The notes: generated by a model from the sequence alone, not told the origin. A stretch of 64,000 bases of DNA from JBCBKL01 sp038521825 (GCA_038521825.1 JBCBKL010000021.1:1-64000); one strand, 5' to 3'; positions 27,838 to 36,974 are shown, numbered from the stretch's first letter. Program-made: numbers and translations.

Positions 27838-28841
27838 TGCGCCGTTCCACTTATCTTCTGCCCATCGTCGTGATCCTGATCGCGACCGCCCTGAGTTCGA
27901 TTTTCATTGTTGATGAGCGCGAAAAGGCCCTCGTCTTGCAGTTTGGCCGTGTCGTGGCAATTCAGGAGGATCCTGGGCTGGCGTTCAAGATCCCGGTCAT
28001 TCAGGAAGTTGTTCGCTACGATGACCGGATCCTAAGCCGGGATGTCGACCCGCTCGAGGTGACGCCCCTGGATGACCGTCGTCTGGTCGTCGATGCGTTC
28101 GCGCGGTACCGGATCGTGAATGTCGAACAATTCCGTCAAGCTGTTGGCGTCGGTGGCATCACGGCGGGCGAACAGCGGCTTGATGGTATTTTGCGGAACG
28201 AATTGCGGGCGGTGCTGGGTTCTGTCAGCTCGAACGACATTCTGAGTTCGGATCGGGCTGCCCTGATGCTACGGATCCGCAATGGTGCGATTGCCCAGGC
28301 CCGCGCGCTTGGTATCGAGATCATTGACGTTCGATTGAAGAGAACGGACTTGCCGGCCGAGAACCTTGACGCGACCTTCGAGCGGATGCGGGCAGAGCGG
28401 GAGCGGGAAGCCACGGACGAACGCGCTCGCGGTAACGAAGCCGCGCAGCGTGTCAGAGCCCAGGCGGACCGGACAGTTGTCGAGCTTGTATCGGACTCGC
28501 AGCGTCAAGCCGAGATCATTCGCGGTGAAGCCGATGCGCGCCGCAACGCGATCTTTGCCGCAGCTTTTGGGGCCGATCCGGAATTCTTTGAATTCTACCG
28601 ATCGCTGACGGCCTATCAGCGGTCATTGCAGGGCAATAACTCGACCATGATCCTTTCGCCGGACTCAGAGTTCTTTAACTACCTGAAATCCCCGACCGGG
28701 ATTGCCGGGCAGAACGCTCCAGTGCCTTCGGTTAATCTGAATAGTGCGCCGGTTGCCCCGGCCACGGATGAAAGCGGCGTCGATACTGCGCAACGGCTGC
28801 CTGCCTCGGCGACCGACGACGAGGCCAGCTCGAACAACTGA
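27837..28841 (+). CDS. hflC: HflC, membrane-bound regulator of FtsH
   Basis: Partner of HflK, 334 residues. An N-terminal membrane helix (YLLPIVVILIATALSSIFIV), then band-7 sequence VDEREKALVLQFGRVV, DPGLAFKIP, DRILSRDVDPLEV, and a helical region ERMRAEREREATDERARGNE typical of HflC. The final ~60 residues are low-complexity Ser/Ala/Asp. Coupled to hflK and to the DUF2065 gene by single-base overlaps at both ends. Confidence 0.95.
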   Translation: MRRSTYLLPIVVILIATALSSIFIVDEREKALVLQFGRVVAIQEDPGLAFKIPVIQEVVRYDDRILSRDVDPLEVTPLDDRRLVVDAFARYRIVNVEQFRQAVGVGGITAGEQRLDGILRNELRAVLGSVSSNDILSSDRAALMLRIRNGAIAQARALGIEIIDVRLKRTDLPAENLDATFERMRAEREREATDERARGNEAAQRVRAQADRTVVELVSDSQRQAEIIRGEADARRNAIFAAAFGADPEFFEFYRSLTAYQRSLQGNNSTMILSPDSEFFNYLKSPTGIAGQNAPVPSVNLNSAPVAPATDESGVDTAQRLPASATDDEASSNN

Positions 28842-29038
28842 TGGCCTGGATCCTTCTGGCGATCGGACTTGTCTTCATTGTCGAGGGGCTGGCCTATGCG
28901 CTGGCCCCTTCGATGGTTGAGCGACTGCTTGAAATTCTGCGCAGTCTGCCCATCGAGGCGCGGCGTCAGATCGGCGCGCTGGCCTGCGTGACCGGTCTCA
29001 TTCTGACCTATCTGGCGTTTTACCTCGGCCTGAATTGA
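28841..29038 (+). CDS. DUF2065 small membrane protein
   Basis: Protein of 65 residues with two hydrophobic helices (WILLAIGLVFIVEGLAYALAP and QIGALACVTGLILTYLAFYLG). The P-S-M-V-E-R-L-L-E linker and the position directly after hflC are characteristic of the DUF2065 (YjeT-like) family. Its ATG overlaps the hflC stop. Function is unknown; the constant hflKC link suggests a role in the FtsH quality-control complex (inference). Confidence 0.9.
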   Translation: MAWILLAIGLVFIVEGLAYALAPSMVERLLEILRSLPIEARRQIGALACVTGLILTYLAFYLGLN

Positions 29039-29219
29039 TTCCCGCTTGGAGCCGAATTGATTCTCACAGCTTGGTAACGCGCTGTTGAAACCCTTTGTTT
29101 GCATCACATCTTTTAACTTGAACCTAAGGAACCCTAGATGCACTCTTGCGCGTACTCACGCAAATTATCGTGCAAGAAGGCCATGGCAGGCCAAATCTAA
29201 GATGCAGGAGAATGTATCA

Positions 29220-30722
29220 ATGCAGCCGAAGGCGATCGCCATTTCGAAGCATTACCAAGACATAAACCGGATGCGGGCCCTCTGGCTTGGCGTCCTTGCC
29301 ATCGTTCTGATGCTGGCACAGGCCATCGCGGCGTATGCGCGGCCTGAAAGCCTGGCACCGCTGGCCGAACAGATCAGCCCGTCAGTGGTCAACATCACGA
29401 CATCGACGGTGGTGGCACGCAACACAGGCCCGCAGGGGATCGTGCCCGAAGGCTCCCCGTTCGAGGACTTCTTTCGCGAATTCCAGGACCGGAACAACAA
29501 CAACAACAACAACAATGGTCAGCGGCCTCGCAGGTCATCTGCGCTCGGCTCAGGCTTCGTGATCTCGGAAGACGGCTATATCGTCACGAACAACCACGTG
29601 ATCGAAGGGGCCGATGAAATCCTGATCGAATTCTTCCCCGGTGACGGTCAGCCCCAGAAACGGTTGCCTGCAGAGGTGATCGGTACGGACCCCAAGACCG
29701 ACATTGCCCTTTTGAAGGTTGAAGCGGAGACGCCGCTGGCGTTTGTGTCCTTCGGCAACTCGGATACGGCCCGGGTGGGCGACTGGGTCGTTGCCATGGG
29801 CAACCCGCTCGGCCAGGGCTTTTCGGTATCGGCCGGGATCGTCTCGGCACGCAATCGGGCCTTGAGTGGGTCATATGACGACTACATCCAGACCGATGCG
29901 GCGATTAACCGGGGCAATTCTGGTGGGCCGCTCTTCAACATGGATGGTGACGTCATCGGTGTGAACACCGCGATCCTGTCACCCAATGGCGGCTCTATCG
30001 GCATCGGCTTTTCGATGGCGTCGAACGTTGTCACTCGGGTCGTCGATCAGCTCCAGAACTTCGGCGAAACCCGCCGCGGCTGGCTCGGTGTGCGGATCCA
30101 GGACGTGGACGACGAAATCGCCGAGGCGATCGGGCTTGAGGAAGTTGCCGGTGCGCTGGTGACCGAGGTGCCCGAAGGCCCAGCACGGGAAGGTGGCATG
30201 CTCGATGGTGACGTCATTCTGTCCTTCGACGGTGTCGATGTCGCCGACACGCGCGGTCTGGTACGTCAGGTGGGCAACAGCCCGGTTGGTGAGACTGTGC
30301 GGGTCGTCGTTTTCCGCGATGGTGAGACGGTGACGCTGCGCATCACGCTGGGCCGCCGCGAAGAGGCCGAGGGCGCGGTGCCGGCCGTGGCGGAAGCCCC
30401 GGACGAGGAAGAAGAGCCTTCGAGCAAACTCGTTCTGGGCATGACACTCAACCCGCTGACCGATGAGTTGCGCGAGGAATTGGGCGTAGCGTCGGACCAG
30501 GCCGGCCTTGCCGTGACGGATGTGGATGAGACATCGGAAGCCTTCGAGAAGGGGCTGCGTTCCGGTGACATCATCACCGAGGCCGGTCAGCAGGTTGTAA
30601 CGACGATCTCGGAATTCGAGGATCGTCTGATCGACGTAAAGGAGGCGGGCCGTAAGTCTCTGCTGCTGCTTGTTCGGCGTGCGGGCGATCCGCGCTTCGT
30701 GGCCTTGGGCGTTGGGGAATAG
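29220..30722 (+). CDS. DegP/DegQ-type periplasmic serine endoprotease
   Basis: Periplasmic protease-chaperone of the HtrA family, 500 residues from the ATG at 29220, which has AGGAG 9 bp upstream. A hydrophobic signal/anchor (ALWLGVLAIVLMLAQAIAAYA) precedes the trypsin-like domain with the catalytic triad His (VTNNHVIEGAD), Asp (PKTDIALLKVEA) and Ser (NRGNSGGPLFN). Two PDZ domains follow (GWLGVRIQDVDDEIAEAIGL and LVLGMTLNPLTDELREELGV). A run of seven Asn encoded by AAC repeats (about 29494-29515) sits in the LA loop. It follows hflKC-DUF2065, an arrangement common in alphaproteobacteria for membrane-protein quality control. Confidence 0.94.
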   Translation: MQPKAIAISKHYQDINRMRALWLGVLAIVLMLAQAIAAYARPESLAPLAEQISPSVVNITTSTVVARNTGPQGIVPEGSPFEDFFREFQDRNNNNNNNNGQRPRRSSALGSGFVISEDGYIVTNNHVIEGADEILIEFFPGDGQPQKRLPAEVIGTDPKTDIALLKVEAETPLAFVSFGNSDTARVGDWVVAMGNPLGQGFSVSAGIVSARNRALSGSYDDYIQTDAAINRGNSGGPLFNMDGDVIGVNTAILSPNGGSIGIGFSMASNVVTRVVDQLQNFGETRRGWLGVRIQDVDDEIAEAIGLEEVAGALVTEVPEGPAREGGMLDGDVILSFDGVDVADTRGLVRQVGNSPVGETVRVVVFRDGETVTLRITLGRREEAEGAVPAVAEAPDEEEEPSSKLVLGMTLNPLTDELREELGVASDQAGLAVTDVDETSEAFEKGLRSGDIITEAGQQVVTTISEFEDRLIDVKEAGRKSLLLLVRRAGDPRFVALGVGE

Positions 30723-30746
30723 TCGCCACGCTTCCGAATGCCGTAG

Positions 30747-30774
30747 GGGCGCCGTTTGACGGCGCCCTTTTTTT
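30747..30774 (+). terminator. Rho-independent terminator of the hflK-hflC-deg unit
   Basis: Perfect 9-bp stem GGGCGCCGT/ACGGCGCCC with a 3-base loop followed by seven T, located 25 bp after the protease stop codon. Confidence 0.93.
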
Positions 30775-30870
30775 GTTGGTGCCTCCCTGCGGCAGTTGCA
30801 TTCCGATCTCGCCAAGATCGGCCAAGCGTCCTATATCGACGCGGATGCATATCGGAAGACAGGGTAAGAA

Positions 30871-31194
30871 ATGGCAAAGATCACCTATATCGAGCATGGC
30901 GGCAAAGAGCACGTTGTCGACGTCGCCAACGGGCTGACCGTGATGGAAGGCGCGCGTGACAACAACATCCCCGGCATTGAGGCCGATTGCGGCGGCGCCT
31001 GCGCCTGTTCGACCTGCCACGTCTATGTGCATCCCGACTGGGTTGAGAAGCTGCCCGAGAAGGATGATATGGAGGCGGACATGCTCGACTTCGCCTATGA
31101 GCCCGACGCGAAGCGGTCGCGGCTGACTTGCCAGCTGAAGGTGACCGACGCGCTGGACGGTCTGGTCGTCCAGATGCCCGAAAAACAGATCTGA
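30871..31194 (+). CDS. 2Fe-2S ferredoxin, adrenodoxin type
   Basis: Electron carrier of 107 residues. The cluster ligands are in DCGGACACSTCHVYV (C-x5-C-x2-C) with the fourth Cys in RLTCQLKV. The acidic EKDDMEADMLDFAYEP segment and the C-terminal DGLVVQMPE are typical of vertebrate-type ferredoxins that serve cytochrome P450s or Fe-S assembly. It has its own start after a terminator. The next gene overlaps its stop by one base. Confidence 0.95.
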   Translation: MAKITYIEHGGKEHVVDVANGLTVMEGARDNNIPGIEADCGGACACSTCHVYVHPDWVEKLPEKDDMEADMLDFAYEPDAKRSRLTCQLKVTDALDGLVVQMPEKQI

Positions 31195-31964
31195 TGTCCG
31201 CAGGGGCGCCGCGTCTGCTGTGCCGCCTTTGGCGCCCGATCGCGCGCGGCGCGCTGCTGGCCTTGGGCCCGTGGCTGTCGTTGGCAGCCCCGGCGGCAGC
31301 GGATCTCTGGAAGTCCGACCCGCTGACCGCTGCCCGCTACGCCGAGCCGACCGGCCGTTATCCGCATGGTGTTTTGGGCGATGCCATAGAATACGGCGCG
31401 CTTGAGTTGGTTTATGGATCCGGACAAGCCGCCTTGACGATCCGCCTGCCGGAGAACCGGGTTTTCGAAGACGTGGCCCCCCGCATGATCGACGTCGACG
31501 GGGACGGGCGCGACGAGGCTGTTGTGGTGGAAAGTGATCAGCGCCTCGGCGCCCGGCTGGCCATCTACAATGGCGGCGGGCTGATCGCGGCAACGCCCTT
31601 TATCGGCACCCGCTTTCGCTGGTTGGCCCCCTTGGGTGCTGCGGATTTGGATGGAGATGGCGCGATTGAGCTGGCCTATATAGATCGCCCTCATCTTGCC
31701 AAGACTCTGCGCGTCTGGCGCTTCGAGGGTGGCAATCTGACCGAGGTTGGCAGCCTGGGCGGCCTGACCAACCATCGGATTGGCGAGGCCGATATCGCAG
31801 GCGGTATCCGCGATTGCGGTGCGGGCCCCGAAATGATCCTTGCCACCGCAAACTGGGCCGAGCTGGTGGCCGTGACCTTTGACGGCGCCGAATTTGCGAC
31901 CCGCACGATCGACGATGGCACCACGCGGCCTGAATTTGCCGAGGCGATGGCCTGCGCAAATTAG
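31194..31964 (+). CDS. Exported FG-GAP/VCBS-repeat protein
   Basis: Protein of 256 residues with an N-terminal signal (LLALGPWLSLAAPAAA). The mature part has calcium-binding-like repeats of the FG-GAP type, visible as MIDVDGDGRDEAVVVESD and GAADLDGDGAIELAYIDR, so it is probably a small beta-propeller fragment in the periplasm. ATG at 31194 overlaps the ferredoxin stop. Widely annotated in Rhodobacteraceae as a VCBS repeat protein; no substrate or partner is evident. Confidence 0.82.
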   Translation: MSAGAPRLLCRLWRPIARGALLALGPWLSLAAPAAADLWKSDPLTAARYAEPTGRYPHGVLGDAIEYGALELVYGSGQAALTIRLPENRVFEDVAPRMIDVDGDGRDEAVVVESDQRLGARLAIYNGGGLIAATPFIGTRFRWLAPLGAADLDGDGAIELAYIDRPHLAKTLRVWRFEGGNLTEVGSLGGLTNHRIGEADIAGGIRDCGAGPEMILATANWAELVAVTFDGAEFATRTIDDGTTRPEFAEAMACAN

Positions 31965-32021
31965 ATCCGTTGGCGCAGCTTCCGGGTTGAGCTGCGCCCC
32001 CTGCATCGCCATCTTTGGATC

Positions 32022-32477
32022 ATGCTAAGGCAAGACGTCGATACCCAGTTTGGAACTCTTTGCCTGACGGAGCGGGATGGCGCCCTTGTTCGTCTGGCAT
32101 GGGGGCGCAGCGGCGCGGCGGACCGAACCGATCTCTTGGATGAAGCGTCGCGCCAGTTGCGGGCCTATGATGCTGGTGAATTGGAGGCGTTCGATCTACC
32201 GCTGCGGATCGAGGCGTCAGACTTTCAGCAGGAGGTGTGCGACGCGATGCGCGCGATCCCTTTCGGATTTACCCGCACCTATGGCGAGATCGCTAGCGAC
32301 CTGGACGTGCCGGCCCAGGCCGTTGGGCAGGCCTGCGGGGCAAATCCCATCCCGATCATCGTGCCCTGCCACCGGGTCATGGGGGCAAAGGGTCTTACCG
32401 GTTTTTCCGGCGCGGGCGGGGTCGAGACCAAGGTGGCCCTGCTGCGTCACGAAGGGGCGGGTGGTTTCTTGCTTTAG
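32022..32477 (+). CDS. ogt: Methylated-DNA--protein-cysteine methyltransferase
   Basis: Suicide repair enzyme that removes methyl from O6-methylguanine. It has 151 residues. Active-site NPIPIIVPCHRVMG with the acceptor Cys, preceded by IPFGFTRTYGEIA (DNA-binding wing) and VGQACGANP. Single-domain Ogt type with no Ada regulatory part. Confidence 0.95.
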   Translation: MLRQDVDTQFGTLCLTERDGALVRLAWGRSGAADRTDLLDEASRQLRAYDAGELEAFDLPLRIEASDFQQEVCDAMRAIPFGFTRTYGEIASDLDVPAQAVGQACGANPIPIIVPCHRVMGAKGLTGFSGAGGVETKVALLRHEGAGGFLL

Positions 32478-32550
32478 CTGTGGGCATTGCAATCGGGGCG
32501 CGCAAAGCCCAGTCTGGTCAGACCCATACGACCAGAGGGAGGACGCGCCC

Positions 32551-33018
32551 ATGTCGGCCACACCGGATCGGGCTGCATTGAAACAGGCGATACACGCCAA
32601 GATGATGGCGCTGGAAGAGGCTGAACTGGCCACTGCTATCGCGCACTACGAAGCCTATCTGAAAGAAGCGCAACTGGATCGCAGCGAAAGCCATGACACG
32701 GACGAGATCGCTGATGCGCGCGAAGCGCGTGACCTTGCAGCCGCCTTCGATCATCCGGTTCAGGCGCATCACGCCAAGATCGACGTGCTTGAGAACCTCG
32801 ACTTTGGGCCAAGCGATACGATCCAGCCGGGCGCGGTTGTCTCGTTCAACGGTCGCAACTTTGTCGTCGCGGTATCGACGACGCGGTTTGACGTGGATGG
32901 TCAGACCTACATGGGCATCTCGACCCAAAGCCCGATCTACCAGGCGATGAAGGGGTTGAGGGCCGGTGACACCTTTTCCTTCAATGGTCGCGACATCGAG
33001 GTTCAGGACGTGCTCTGA
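32551..33018 (+). CDS. GreA/GreB-like transcription factor family protein
   Basis: Protein of 155 residues from an ATG with GAGGGAGGA 7 bp upstream. The N-terminal half is a helical, probably coiled-coil segment (KMMALEEAELATAIAHYEAYL, split around KEAQLDRSE). The C-terminal half matches the GreA/GreB FKBP-like domain (IQPGAVVSFNGRNFVV, GISTQSPIYQAMKGLRAGD and a closing beta pair). True GreA has two acidic residues at the coiled-coil tip for transcript cleavage; these are not obvious here, so it may be a Gre paralogue that binds polymerase differently. The 3' end overlaps pcs by 16 bp. Confidence 0.75.
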   Translation: MSATPDRAALKQAIHAKMMALEEAELATAIAHYEAYLKEAQLDRSESHDTDEIADAREARDLAAAFDHPVQAHHAKIDVLENLDFGPSDTIQPGAVVSFNGRNFVVAVSTTRFDVDGQTYMGISTQSPIYQAMKGLRAGDTFSFNGRDIEVQDVL

Positions 33019-33710
33019 ATCGCGCGGGGTCGCAGCACTTGCTGCGCCATGCCGGCCAGCAGCAGGTAAAGGCTGGTCGCGATCAGACCCCAATGCGCCC
33101 AGCTTTGCGGATCGAAGTCGACCCAGGCCGCCCATCCGGCAAAGAATGTCCAGGCAAGAGCGACGGGCAGGGTGACAGGCCGCCACCGCGCCGTGCGCAC
33201 CGGATGCACGAACTTGAGCGGCAGGAACATCGCCACCGCCAAAATGGTAACTAGCGCTAGACTGACCCAAAAACTGGGCTGCAGCGCAAAGATCACCAAC
33301 ACGACCATGTTCCAGCAGCCGGGAAAGCCAGAAAAGGAATTGTCGCGCGTCTTCATCCGCGTATCGGCGAAATACATGGCTGATGCGAAGGTGATCAGGA
33401 TGATCGCCACCCAGCCTGTCCAACCGTTCATCAGGCCCGAGCTGAAGAGAGCAAAGGCGGGAATGAAGACGTAGGTCAGATAATCGATGATCAGATCGAG
33501 AAGGACGCCGTCAAACTCCGGTGCGTTCCGTTGGACGTCGTAGTGCCGGGCCAGGGGTCCATCGATCCCGTCGACGAAAAAGGCTACGACAAGCCACAAA
33601 AACATTAGATCCCACCGGGCCTCAACCGCGGCGAGCATCGCGAGCATGGCAAAAACAGCCCCGGTGGCCGTCAGCAGGTGAACGGACAAGGCGCGCATCT
33701 TGAGTGTCAT
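33003..33710 (-). CDS. pcs: Phosphatidylcholine synthase
   Basis: Condenses CDP-diacylglycerol with choline to phosphatidylcholine, a pathway found mainly in alphaproteobacteria. It has 235 residues and about eight membrane helices. The CDP-alcohol phosphotransferase motif is present in Pcs-specific form: DGIDGPLARHYD followed by FDGVLLDLIIDYLTYV. FSGFPGCWNM is another Pcs hallmark. Convergent with the GreA-like gene. Confidence 0.94.
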   Translation of the reverse strand: MTLKMRALSVHLLTATGAVFAMLAMLAAVEARWDLMFLWLVVAFFVDGIDGPLARHYDVQRNAPEFDGVLLDLIIDYLTYVFIPAFALFSSGLMNGWTGWVAIILITFASAMYFADTRMKTRDNSFSGFPGCWNMVVLVIFALQPSFWVSLALVTILAVAMFLPLKFVHPVRTARWRPVTLPVALAWTFFAGWAAWVDFDPQSWAHWGLIATSLYLLLAGMAQQVLRPRAIQSTS

Positions 33711-33761
33711 AAATCCGTCATGACGGAATGCGCGCCCGAGTGCAAAGAGTTTCCGGGGGAG

Positions 33762-34343
33762 TTACCCGCCCACGCGTACCTCTTCGAGTGGATAGGCGAG
33801 GTTGTCCTGTGCGGCCCATCCGGCGTGACAATCGTGGCAGAAGGATTGCTTGAATTTCATCGGTTTTCCGTTGGGCTGCACCCCGTCATAAACCCAGTCA
33901 TCCGTTTCGGGCGCTTCGCCCGCGGCAACCTTGGTCATAATGAACAGGGGCCCCGGACGCGCCATTTTCTTTTTCAGGCTAACCGTGATGCTTTCCTTGG
34001 CGAGCACCGAACCCACAGGCATCACGACCCCCTCGTCGGCGAATTTCAGATATTGTTCGGCAGCGATGTCATTCGCAAAGGTCTGCAGCAAGCGTGAGCC
34101 ATGCGGCCCCGCTACGGCGGGACGTGTTGATGTCACGGTCCAGCCGCGATAGGCGCCGGCGACCTCATGCCCTTCCTTGGCATAGCCCGTCGCCATCTTT
34201 GCCTCGAGACACTCGTACAGAACCGCAATGGCGCCTTCATCAAGATCGAATTGGTCTTCGACCGTGACCGCCGCACAGTCCTGAGCCAGGGCTGCCGACG
34301 TACCCAGAGCGAGCGCCCCGATTGTGAGCCAGATGGTTTTCAT
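33762..34343 (-). CDS. Periplasmic cytochrome P460-family protein
   Basis: Exported 193-residue protein (signal MKTIWLTIGALALGTSAALA). The C-terminal CHDCH is a CxxCH haem c motif in the context KQSFCHDCHAGWAAQDNLAYP. The upstream part has the P460 fold signature GPHGSRLLQTFAND and PVGSVLAKESITV, with a Lys-rich stretch. P460 proteins oxidise hydroxylamine or bind NO and carry an unusual cross-linked haem; relatives in non-nitrifiers act in NO detoxification. It is monocistronic. The NO link parallels the NosP-like sensor elsewhere in this window, but that connection is only suggestive. Confidence 0.85.
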   Translation of the reverse strand: MKTIWLTIGALALGTSAALAQDCAAVTVEDQFDLDEGAIAVLYECLEAKMATGYAKEGHEVAGAYRGWTVTSTRPAVAGPHGSRLLQTFANDIAAEQYLKFADEGVVMPVGSVLAKESITVSLKKKMARPGPLFIMTKVAAGEAPETDDWVYDGVQPNGKPMKFKQSFCHDCHAGWAAQDNLAYPLEEVRVGG

Positions 34344-34438
34344 GGTTCCCCTCCACTTTGTATACGGCTGTATGCCGCTAGTGGCAGGATGCCATCTGGC
34401 CAGTCACGTCGGGGTAACGTCTGTCCACTTGTCCGTGA

Positions 34439-35359
34439 TCAGGCCTTGGGATGGGCGCGGGCGTAGACCTCCATCAGGCGGGCCTGATCGACCGCTGTGT
34501 AGGCTTGCGTGGTTGAGAGTGACGCGTGCCCCAATAGTTCCTGGATCGTGCGCAGATCGCCACCCGCATTCAAAAGGTGGGTGGCAAAGCTGTGGCGCAG
34601 CGCATGAGGCGTGGCCGAAGCTGGCAGACCCAGCTGCATCCGAGCCGCCACCATGACCTTCTGAATGGCCGAGGGCGACAGTGCACCGCCCCGGACACCG
34701 CGGAAAAGTGGCCCCTCGTGGTCAAGATCATGGGGGCAGGCGGCGCGGTATCTCTCGACCGCCTCGCGGGCGGCTTCGATAACCGGGACGATGCGCTCTT
34801 TCTGGCCTTTGCCGACGATCCGCAGGCTTTGATCAAGGGGCGCGTCCTTGCCGATAAGGCCCAGTGCTTCGGAAATCCGCAACCCGCAACCCCAGAGCAA
34901 GGTCAGCACCGCAACGTCCCGCAAGCCGACCCAGCCTTTGGTTGATTGCAAGGGCGCGATGTTCAGCACTTCTTTGGCTGCATCGATCTCAAGCGGGCGG
35001 GGCAGTTTCTTGGTGAACCTGGGCGCGCGGATCGACAGCACCGCCGTTGGTTCGAACCCTTCGCGTTCGGCGAGCCATCTATAGAAGGCCTTGACCGCCG
35101 ACAGCTTGCGGGCGAGCGACCGGGCACCAACGCCATTCGCCCGCGTCTGGGCCATCCACGCCCGCATGTCGCGTGTGCCGATCTGCGACAGGGCCGCAAG
35201 CCCCTGCCGTTCGCCGGTATATTCGGTCATGAAAGCCAGAAACTCGGTGATGTCCCCGCAATAGGCAATGATCGTGTTTTCAGCCGCGTCTTTGACCCCG
35301 CGCTGATGCGCGAGATAGGTTTCAAGCGCATCACGCGCCTGCGGCGATATCAGTGTCAT
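34439..35359 (-). CDS. xerC: Tyrosine recombinase XerC
   Basis: Resolves chromosome dimers at dif with XerD. It has 306 residues. The N-terminal SAM-like core-binding domain contains ENTIIAYCGDITEFLAFM and SARKLSAVKAFYRWL-like sequence. Catalytic residues are Arg in GCGLRISEALGL, Lys in GKGQKERIVPV, HALRHSFATHLLNAG with His and Arg, His in LLGHASLSTTQAY and the Tyr nucleophile in that last motif. Start at 35359 overlaps the DUF484 stop (ATGA), the conserved DUF484-xerC pairing. Confidence 0.96.
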   Translation of the reverse strand: MTLISPQARDALETYLAHQRGVKDAAENTIIAYCGDITEFLAFMTEYTGERQGLAALSQIGTRDMRAWMAQTRANGVGARSLARKLSAVKAFYRWLAEREGFEPTAVLSIRAPRFTKKLPRPLEIDAAKEVLNIAPLQSTKGWVGLRDVAVLTLLWGCGLRISEALGLIGKDAPLDQSLRIVGKGQKERIVPVIEAAREAVERYRAACPHDLDHEGPLFRGVRGGALSPSAIQKVMVAARMQLGLPASATPHALRHSFATHLLNAGGDLRTIQELLGHASLSTTQAYTAVDQARLMEVYARAHPKA

Positions 35360-36063
35360 CCCAGATAGCGGCGCATCATCCGTTCGAAGACGCCAGTGAA
35401 GAAGCCCAGAAGATCGGTGCCCTGTTGTGGTGTGAACATGTGTGGGTCTTCCGCGCCAAGCAGAAGCAGGCCGGGTAGCCTTCCCTCGCCGAGGTCGAGC
35501 TTGAGCCCCGCTTCGGACCGCACCCAATCACCGCCCGAGCGATAGACATCGACAGGTGGGTTCTGCAACTGGCGCAGGGTCACCTTACGGACCGGGCCGC
35601 TGCGCCCATGAGCGAGATATGCGTCTATGAACCCCGGACGCTCGACGCTAAGCACGTCCTCAAGTGGCGCGATCGTCTCTTCCAGATCCCGTTGCACTGT
35701 CTCAAGAACAAGTCGCACGGTATCGACGCGCAGGGCTTCGGCTGCGGTGGTTTTAAGATTATGCAGGAACGTTTCGAAATCCGCAGGTTCCAGCAGAGCC
35801 AATACGGCTCGTTGCACCTGATTTGTACCGGCGAGGTTTTCGTAGGCGGCGGCTATCACGTTGCGATGCGTGTCTTCCAACCGCTCGAGCCGCTTTTGAA
35901 GCCGCTCCATCGCGAGGCCGCGCATATCGACCACGTTTGAACCCATGGAACGGTCATTGGCCGCCACGAGGGCATGCATAAGGTCACTGTCGTTCAGGAT
36001 CACGTCCGGACGCAGCATGATTGCTTCGCGCAGGGCGTCGTCGATCTTGGGGGCTGTGCTCAT
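35356..36063 (-). CDS. DUF484 family protein
   Basis: Protein of 235 residues with an N-terminal helical segment (LREAIMLRPDVILNDSDLMHAL), a coiled coil (LAMERLQKRLERLEDTHRN) and a C-terminal GAF-like domain (LPGLLLLGAEDPHMFTPQQG, DLLGFFTGVFERMMRRYL). DUF484 genes commonly sit directly before xerC, and this one overlaps it. The function is unknown; a link to cell division or recombination is inferred from context. Start at 36063 chosen because the longer frame adds a non-family leader. Confidence 0.9.
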   Translation of the reverse strand: MSTAPKIDDALREAIMLRPDVILNDSDLMHALVAANDRSMGSNVVDMRGLAMERLQKRLERLEDTHRNVIAAAYENLAGTNQVQRAVLALLEPADFETFLHNLKTTAAEALRVDTVRLVLETVQRDLEETIAPLEDVLSVERPGFIDAYLAHGRSGPVRKVTLRQLQNPPVDVYRSGGDWVRSEAGLKLDLGEGRLPGLLLLGAEDPHMFTPQQGTDLLGFFTGVFERMMRRYLG

Positions 36064-36238
36064 ACCGTACCTGCTGTTGTGTTTTTCTTTCCGCATAGCA
36101 CGAAATAGCCGCGAAATCTGCCCTTCAGGCGACACTTTTTACGGGAACTGAAAGGGGTGTGGCATCAAAGAGTCACTTGATCCCGCCACGCGGGAACGGT
36201 GCCCTCAAAGGTATTGTTTTGTCGGTTGGCGACGCGGC

Positions 36239-36892
36239 TCAGAGAATTTTCTGACCGGTCTTTTCCCAATCCGCGAGGAACTGCGCCAGCCCCTTGTCGG
36301 TCAACGGATGCGATGCCAGTTTGCGGATCACGTCGGGCGGAGCCGTCATGACATCAGCGCCGATCCGCGCGCTTTCCAGCACGTGGTTCACCGAACGGAT
36401 CGAGGCGGCGAGGATCTGGGTTTCGAACCCGTAATTGTCGTAAATCGTGCGGATATCCTCGATCAGGTCCATGCCATCGATGTTGATGTCGTCGAGCCGT
36501 CCGATGAAAGGCGAAATGAACGTCGCCCCCGCCTTGGCCGCCAAGAGCGCCTGGTTGGCCGAGAAACAAAGGGTTACGTTGACCATCTGCCCTTCGCCGG
36601 ACAATTCCTTGCATGCCTTGAGACCGTCCCAGGTGAGTGGCAGCTTGACCGCGATGTTCTCGGCAATCTTGGCCAGCTTGCGACCTTCGGCGATCATGGC
36701 GTCGGCTTCGGTCGCGACAACCTCGGCGCTGACGGGTCCGTTGACGATGTCGCAGATCTCTTTGGTGACCTCGATGATGTCGCGCCCGGATTTCAGGATC
36801 AGCGACGGGTTTGTGGTCACACCGTCCACCATGCCGAGGTCGTTGAGTTCGCGGATGGCCTCGATCTCGGCCGTATCGACAAAGAATTTCAT
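36239..36892 (-). CDS. fsa: Transaldolase / fructose-6-phosphate aldolase family
   Basis: Short (TalC/MipB-type) class I aldolase of 217 residues. Motifs: MKFFVDTAEI, DGVTTNPSLI, the Schiff-base Lys in IAVKLPLTWDGL, NVTLCFSANQALLAAKAGA and FISPFIGRLDDI. Whether it acts as transaldolase or fructose-6-phosphate aldolase cannot be read from the sequence. AAGGA is 8 bp before the ATG at 36892, better than the ATG at 36898. Divergent from priA with only 82 bp between. Confidence 0.93.
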   Translation of the reverse strand: MKFFVDTAEIEAIRELNDLGMVDGVTTNPSLILKSGRDIIEVTKEICDIVNGPVSAEVVATEADAMIAEGRKLAKIAENIAVKLPLTWDGLKACKELSGEGQMVNVTLCFSANQALLAAKAGATFISPFIGRLDDINIDGMDLIEDIRTIYDNYGFETQILAASIRSVNHVLESARIGADVMTAPPDVIRKLASHPLTDKGLAQFLADWEKTGQKIL

Positions 36893-36974
36893 GGGCATGG
36901 TCCTTCTGGTGGGTTGGCCTTGGCTCTGCTTTAACGCATGATCTGACGACCCGAAACCGGAAATCCTGCTGCTC

